Source: Symsagittifera roscoffensis | Lineage: Eukaryota > Xenacoelomorpha > Acoela > Convolutidae | NCBI RefSeq assembly: GCF_963678635.1 | Contig: NC_087070.1 | Location: 45,179,467 to 45,243,466, forward strand | Length of the DNA: 64,000 nucleotides | Direction: 5' to 3' | Shown: piece after piece, positions 57,986 through 64,000 of the stretch | Numbering within the stretch: position 1 is the first letter of the stretch | Layout of the letters: the number at the start of each line of letters is the position of its first letter | Translations under genes and position numbers: made by a program | Notes under the pieces: model-generated | Databases searched by the model: none | Told to the model about the DNA's origin: nothing | Seen by the model: the letters and a program-made list of their open reading frames with translations, nothing else

Positions 57986-59680
57986 TCAAACGAATGCTGT
58001 CAATAATTTGATCCAAGTATGAGCAAGGGTATTCATCTTGGTCCCAATGAAGCCCGTAAAGAGACTTAGATACCCAACTGTAAGCTTTGTTCTCTTCTTT
58101 TGGTAAATTGTTGCATAGAACTGGTGGCAGAAAATGAATTGTATCAAATGTTTTAGCAGAGCAAACAAAACATTACTTTATGATGAAAAGTTTCTTGCCT
58201 CATTTAAATTCTACAATATCTAAAATAATGAGACATTTGAAAAACAAATAATTAGTTTTCTTTCTTGTGATTAACATGACTTTCACTCAACTTTCCAACA
58301 AATGAAAAAACTTTCGTTTGAATGCTTTAAGAAATAAGCAAAACGCAATACCTGTCACGTGGCCTAGCTAACAGTTTTTTTGGACAAGGCAAAACGTATG
58401 TGTAGCCAGGTCCGGTATGTTTTTTTCTTGCAAACATCCAGCTGCGCCAAGCACTTTAGCATGTTTTCTAAGAAATTTGAACTGTTTTAAGTGTTTAACG
58501 AATGACGAATTGTCTATTCCAATTAAACCACCATATGCTCTGTTTTTGAGAACGAATTCCAAATTAATATCAGCATCCCAATACAAACAAGTGGCTAAAA
58601 ATACTGAAATCTAACTGATTCATCAGGATACTGCGTTTTTAAATGTTTACAGTTTTCATGAATAAGTTTTTAATCGAAAATTGAAATCATTTTTACTGAA
58701 CTCAGCATAATAAAAAAGGAACAATGAAATCAAAACTTAACTTTCTTTTCAACAAAAAGTTTTACAAAAAAAAAACATCATTATCTACATCAAGTTTTCC
58801 ATATGGACTGGTCAAAATATCCATTATTTTACACAAAGCGACAGAATGGGGTTCAATAATAAAAATTTCAAGTCTTTTCAAGGTTTCTGTTTTCATCTCA
58901 TCTGTTTGAACATGTCTGCTTTCTGTGTGTTTCTTTGAAACTGCAGTATAAATTCTTGCGGATTTGTAAGCAATAAATTGGGTAGAGGTTTTTTGATTGC
59001 AGTGAAATCTAACAATACGAGATTGGCTGATACAGGTTGTGCTGAATAAGCGAGAGCCAGTTTAAGCTTGTCCAATAGCTCACCGTTTCCTTTGACATCT
59101 TTAGCAGAAGAAACTAATTATTTGAAGCAAGTGAAAAAACAAGGAACACTGAAACATTTTTGGGAAGGAAAAAACTGGTTTTATTGTTTTTCTGAGTCTA
59201 TTTGAATCAATATATGTTAAAAGGATTTTTTCATTCTCAACTGAAGAAGGGCAATACTCAGATTTGAAGTGGCTTCCTAAAGCATAATTTTTGAAAGTAG
59301 ATAAATTAGGAACATTTTTAGCAATAAAAAAATGAAATTTGGTTGAAATTTTTTGAAACAATCATTTAAAACAATTTCGAACAAAGCTTCTGCCATTTTG
59401 GTACAAAAAATGAATTCGATTCGTGCTTAAAATCGTTTGTATTTGAGAAAAGTTGAGGTTTACTGGGACGTTTACAATTAGACTGTGGTTTGGCTTTAGT
59501 CTCAGCAGTATCAGAAATTTCACTCGTTTGCGCTCTGATTGACTTTCCCGATTCTAGTAATTTTGAAAAATTTTCGTTGGTTAAAGAAATTCGTTGTACA
59601 CAATCGAATTCAACGTCTTCAGTTGCTTTTTTGAAAAATGTCAAGAATACATAAGTTCCAGTTTGGTCATATGTTTTCAA
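57986..59680 (-). pseudogene. Unassigned Polinton coding remnants
   Basis: Several minus-strand stretches look protein-like (NRAYGGLIGIDNSSFVKHLK; VLLDFTAIKKPLPNLLLTNP), but no family could be named. Fossil, broken. Confidence 0.4.
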
Positions 59681-59779
59681 TTTTGACTAAGATTTGAATA
59701 TGAAATTCATATCAAATATGAGTTACCTTACAAGTTCTGTTAAATATACGGATCCTGGCGAGTCTCTCACTCTCTCCTC

Positions 59780-60131
59780 AGATTGATATTTCTACTTTAA
59801 TAAAATCAGCTATGAAAATTTTCGTTAAGAGACGATTGTGACGTTACTCCGATGTAAGAAAACCAGTTACAATACTTTGAAGAGATTGAGTGTTTTGATT
59901 GTGTGTTGGGAATGGAGCAGATTGAGTCACCATAATTAGTTACCCCGAAAGCTGATCCTTCTCCTACAGTGTCACCATGGCTTGATGCACCAGATTCTGC
60001 AACTCCAACGCGCACCCCCTTAGCGACAGTGAGTAATCACATGAAAGACATGACTCCTTCTTTATGCCCTGCACCAAAAAAAGCGAAAGCTAACAGCACT
60101 TACAAAATCTCAGGAATAATTGGATCTTTTT
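59780..60131 (+). pseudogene. Possible plus-strand coding remnant
   Basis: A Pro/Thr/Ser-rich C-terminal-like stretch (LDAPDSATPTRTPLATVS) on the plus strand ends before an AT-rich spacer. No family recognised. Confidence 0.3.
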
Positions 60132-61479
60132 AACTTTGAATTGAGATTGCGTTTGTTATTGCTTTTTTGTTTTATTGTGTATAAATATTCAAACTTGGAA
60201 CACAGATTGATACTTAATAGCTTTATTTTGGTGTTTTTATGTATAAACAACTTGTAAATTAAAATTATTTCGCACATAATGCTTTACTTATCAAGTTGCT
60301 AGGAAAAAGAGAGCGTAATAAATCATTTTGTAACCGAGCGTTAGACAAGTCTTTAATCAAAATAAAATAAAAAACTTTTAAATCTCGGAAAAACGTTGAA
60401 AATTTTTATCTCGTAAACTTGAGGTCCTATCGTCTTCAGAATTCAAAACAAAAGTAATTAAGCTTAACTGGTCGGGACCAGTATTTAGAAATGTGGCACG
60501 AATATGTTCAGACCATCCATTGAAAATATATAGATATATTTTTTCAAAAAGCCTCATCCTATACCAATTTTCGAACTTTTCATTGCACGGTCCGAATATA
60601 GTCTTCCTACCACTCGTATTGCTGCTCTCAGTGCACTACGCATTTTGCAACTAGGGAACACAACCTGTATTGCGATGTTTTGAATAGATCAACATTTTAA
60701 GCCCCAAAGGAAACAAAAAATACCCTTTTAAAGAGTTATTGTCTGGGTTAATCAAAGAAACGGGTTCGTTTAAGTAGAAAAAACAGCAGTTGATTAAACC
60801 TCTATAATAATGAACTTCACATATATCCTAAGTGTATCAGAAAAACAATAATTAAATTCACAGTATTCATAAGGTATCCTATGAAACAATACACAATTTT
60901 TTTGATCGGTTTTTTAATTACAAAGCTTTTGAAAATTTTTTGAAAAACTGATAGCAAATCAGATTTGATTTTATGTGTTGTTAGCGGGAAAACAACTATA
61001 TTACGGTTTTTGACAGGAAAAAATTTTAAACATGTTCAAACATTGTTGACTTAATAGAATTTTATAATTTTGAAAAATTTGCCAACTAAAGGTAACTAAC
61101 TTCTATTTGTTGAAAAATTCCTTCCAAAATGTTTATTATTCAACAATTCTAATTGTGAAAACGAAACAAGTTTGCTATGATTTCTAGACATTTTGGTTAA
61201 AATCTTATTCTAATTCAAATTTTGGCGGGAAAAAAATTCAAATTCAAAATTGAGCGAGAAAAGCAATTCAACTTCGAACCGAGAATGGAAAAGGAATCGA
61301 AACTAGCTGCAGTATTTGAAACGTTTTGGTATTTATTTGGGTTTCATTCCTTTCCTGCTGTGCTTCAAAACAGTTCCAGAGCAAAATGGGTTTCAAGAGT
61401 AATTATTCTCCAAAAGATCTCGTCATAAGCAAAATTTTCACGCTGTTGAAAAAGAAACTACCCTTTTTTTGACCTGCTA
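60132..61479. other. Spacer inside the Polinton region
   Basis: AT-rich sequence between the opposed gene blocks. No feature is supported. Confidence 0.5.
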
Positions 61480-64000
61480 CAATTATAATGTTAGCAGTTT
61501 ATTGCTATCAAAATTGCAGCAGCAAATTGAATCAGATCATCAAAAATTTAACAATTGATGTCGGTATTGTCAGCTTGGTTTTTGTGAACTTAAAGATTTC
61601 AAGGACCACATGCAATCAGAGCATGGACTACCGGTTTTGGAGCAACAACATACATCACTCGGCGGCCCCTCTAGCTCAACCACACAGGCAAGCGCTGTTG
61701 ATAACTTTCCAGTTTCAATTGAAATTCATGAATCAGCCATAAAAAATACATTTAGGACTTTTATAATTCCCAACCAAATTATTGAACAAGATCTTATCGA
61801 TTTTATGACGTTGAAAAAAATGAAATTCAAAGTTTGATAATAGATAGAACTTGTAATGGACCCAACAAACAACAATTTTTGGCTAAACTTTAACCAAGTA
61901 TGCTACTGTTATTTTGGACCAAAGCGTGTTACAACCTGAAGACGAACGCGTTGAAGTTAATTCTATGATGACGCTCCTATACAAACTGTTTGTCTTCAAG
62001 GCAAATGGTTTGTCTGATGAAATTTTTCTTGAAAAGCTCGGAAAAAAGAAGCTGTGTTCCACCAGATTTTTTCAGCCCATGGTAGGGGCTGGTTTTTGCA
62101 GCGTGTAAATGAGCTTCACTTTAAAATCGGAAAAGTGTTACCATTCAGAGGCCCTTCGTTTATACCTCTCCCTGCAAAAATAGCAAATTCACAACAATTG
62201 AATAATATGCGTAATCACAGCGACCACAAATGATTTTTGTGATGCTACGCTGCTGCCTACCATTTTAGATACAAGCCTGATCTAATTTTTGGGAGGTTAG
62301 TTGACCCTAAATTTGAGGAGAATGATACACACATGTATACAAAGCCCGGAACGCAGCAGGCATCTGATGATTTCATTTTGCGTAAGAGCTTGAATATGAT
62401 TCCTCAATTTGAGCGACAAAACAACGTTTAAGTAAACGTGTTTCAATTTCAGAACGGAGTTCTCATTCCAATAATTCTCTCAAAGTTTTAAAGTTCAGAT
62501 AATTTCATCATGGATTTGCTTTTGTTATATAAACTCGGAATGCACCACTTTGTTTCGATAAAAGACCTGCTCCGATTTGTTTGTGAAGTTCGAAAGCAAA
62601 ATTTCCGAAGTTTCCTGCAGTTAGGCCCCAATTGTTTTCAAACTCATTACAACAAAACTGATCATAAAACGCACGCTCGATTAAGTAAAGATCATGAACC
62701 AGCTGTAAAGATAATGCTGACAGCCAAAAATGGTTGCCACAAGTATAAACTTAAAAACTTTCAAGCTCTCTGGTATGCGCTTATTGTTATTCATTTTGAC
62801 TTCCAATCGTTCTTGGATCCCGTTTTAACATGTATGAACATCGCACAAATTTCCTCATCCCGCGTTCTAGAAAAATGATCCCTCCGGGTATTCAAGGGTT
62901 GCTATTGATCATGAGTCCTAGAACTGTTTTCGTCAGTCTTGATAGCTCTGAAAATTGTTATGAAAACTTTTTAGGAGAGTTACATCTGTTAACTCGAGAT
63001 GTTTACATCCATAAATGGAAAGTACCACATTTTTTAGGAGACCGTTGCCAACTTTGTAAAGAAGATATTTTGACATATTGGATCCGTTAAGAAAATTTGT
63101 AGCGAAGAAAAGTGCCTGGGTCCTTGTCACTCTTCAGGAAGATTTCTAGGATGGACCCACAACAAAAGTAATTTAGCGCGAAGAAACATAAATTACATTC
63201 CAGTCGTTGGAAATAACTTGCAGAATTATGACATGCGTCAAATTTGTCTAGCTCTCAACAATTATGACTCGAGTAGTACAATACAAGTCATTCCATCCAC
63301 CGACGAGAAATATGTTTCACTAAATACCGGAGTAATTGTTAAAACCATTACACGAAAAGATCCAACCACGCAAATATTTATGAGTGTTTTCGTTTTTTAG
63401 ATTCTTTAAAGTTTCTAAACTCAACACTACAGAAATTGGTTGACAACTTGTCTGACAACGAATTTACAATTCTGGGAAACCAATTTCAAAACGTAAGCCA
63501 AATTTGTAGAAATCTTATAATTACATGACCGATCGTAAGAAGTTTGACGAAACAGAATTACCGCCTCTCGAAAAATGGGTGAACAGTTTAGACGGAGATA
63601 AAATTGATATTAATGCCACCAATTTGATTGAAGCGAAGGAAAATTTCAATCAATTTAATTGTCGGAGCCTGCGCGACTACCATGACTTATCTTTGTCATG
63701 TGACACAATGCTGAGGAATTTCGCTCTATCGGCTATTAAACATATGGCCTTGACTGTGCTCCTAATTTCACCCATTCAATTTTGGCTGGTGACGCTTTCA
63801 GGCGGATCTGTGAAGCTGATGTTGAATTGTTAACGGATCGAGATCATTTAGAGATAATTGAAAAAATGATGCGAGGTAGAACTGCATCTTTGAATCTTTG
63901 AAAATTGACAGTTCATTGCAAACAACAGGCAATCTAACGAAACATTTAATGCGAGCAAAGATATGGCTCCATGGTTGATGCCAACAATTTATACGGTGGG
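61480..64000 (+). pseudogene. Polinton protein-primed DNA polymerase B remnant, runs off window
   Basis: The N-terminal Polinton polymerase region is followed by the exonuclease-domain block around 62510-63830. Visible motifs are IVIHFDFQSFLDPV (the D-F-x-S exonuclease I motif with Gln in place of the usual Glu), NLQNYDMRQICLALNN and IQVIPSTDEKYVSLNT, then CRSLRDYHDLSLSCDTML. Order and spacing fit protein-primed family B polymerase. The palm and TPR2 parts lie beyond the window. Fossil, with several breaks. Confidence 0.82.

Larger units (their letters stand above)
41951..64000. mobile_element. Broken Polinton/Maverick-type element, runs off window
   Basis: About 22 kb with the Polinton gene set: retroviral-type integrase, minor-capsid-like protein, double-jelly-roll major-capsid-like protein (the F54H12.2-like family), FtsK/HerA-type packaging ATPase and protein-primed DNA polymerase B. 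Parts on the minus strand dominate to about 59.7 kb; the polymerase is on the plus strand to the right. Terminal inverted repeats were not identified; the right end is outside the window. The element is clearly non-functional, with well over ten breaks, but the proteins are still easily recognised, suggesting moderate age. Later tandem amplification and rearrangement are visible. Confidence 0.88.

Noticed and set aside
61222-61428. Lysine-rich open frame before the polymerase remnant
   Set aside because: No recognisable motif and no continuity with the polymerase region.

Overview
The window looks like an AT-rich invertebrate animal genome. The evidence is a class A (rhodopsin-like) GPCR exon, a ten-exon host gene with GT-AG introns and kinesin-light-chain-like TPR repeats, tRNA-headed SINEs, many short inverted-repeat DNA transposons (MITEs) and a Polinton/Maverick-type element. 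I cannot name the species. A 200-N scaffold gap lies at 1320-1519. No CRISPR array, operon or other prokaryotic feature was seen.

Layout. (1) 1-6769: a partial GPCR exon running into the gap, then a chain of nested MITEs and a tandemly duplicated SINE-plus-MITE block. (2) 6770-22760: a higher-order repeat. A ~6.44 kb block (6770-13209) is followed directly by a second, ~7.9 kb version (13210-21095). Each holds a MITE full of AATCGATT-type palindromes with a clean 5-bp target duplication, a larger element with internal ~2.1 kb 'RX' repeats, 24-bp minisatellite arrays and ~1.28 kb P units; degenerate P units continue to ~22.76 kb. (3) 22761-26032: gene-free, with a possible hAT-like MITE. (4) 26033-36719, minus strand: one complete host gene. 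Ten exons join in frame to a 980-residue protein with an acidic N-terminal half and a C-terminal TPR array; its introns are largely transposon-derived. (5) 36720-41950: gene-free apart from one full MITE and one weak transmembrane exon candidate. (6) ~41950-64000: a broken Polinton fossil that runs off the window. Integrase, minor-capsid-like, major-capsid-like and packaging-ATPase remnants lie mainly on the minus strand, and protein-primed DNA polymerase B remnants on the plus strand. Its integrase-capsid cassette is tandemly repeated about three and a half times and another segment three times.

The two host genes (GPCR fragment and TPR protein) show no functional link. Most of the interest is in the repeat architecture: nested and tandem elements with readable target duplications, paralogous empty sites, a larger block duplication, and introns whose ends abut transposon ends.
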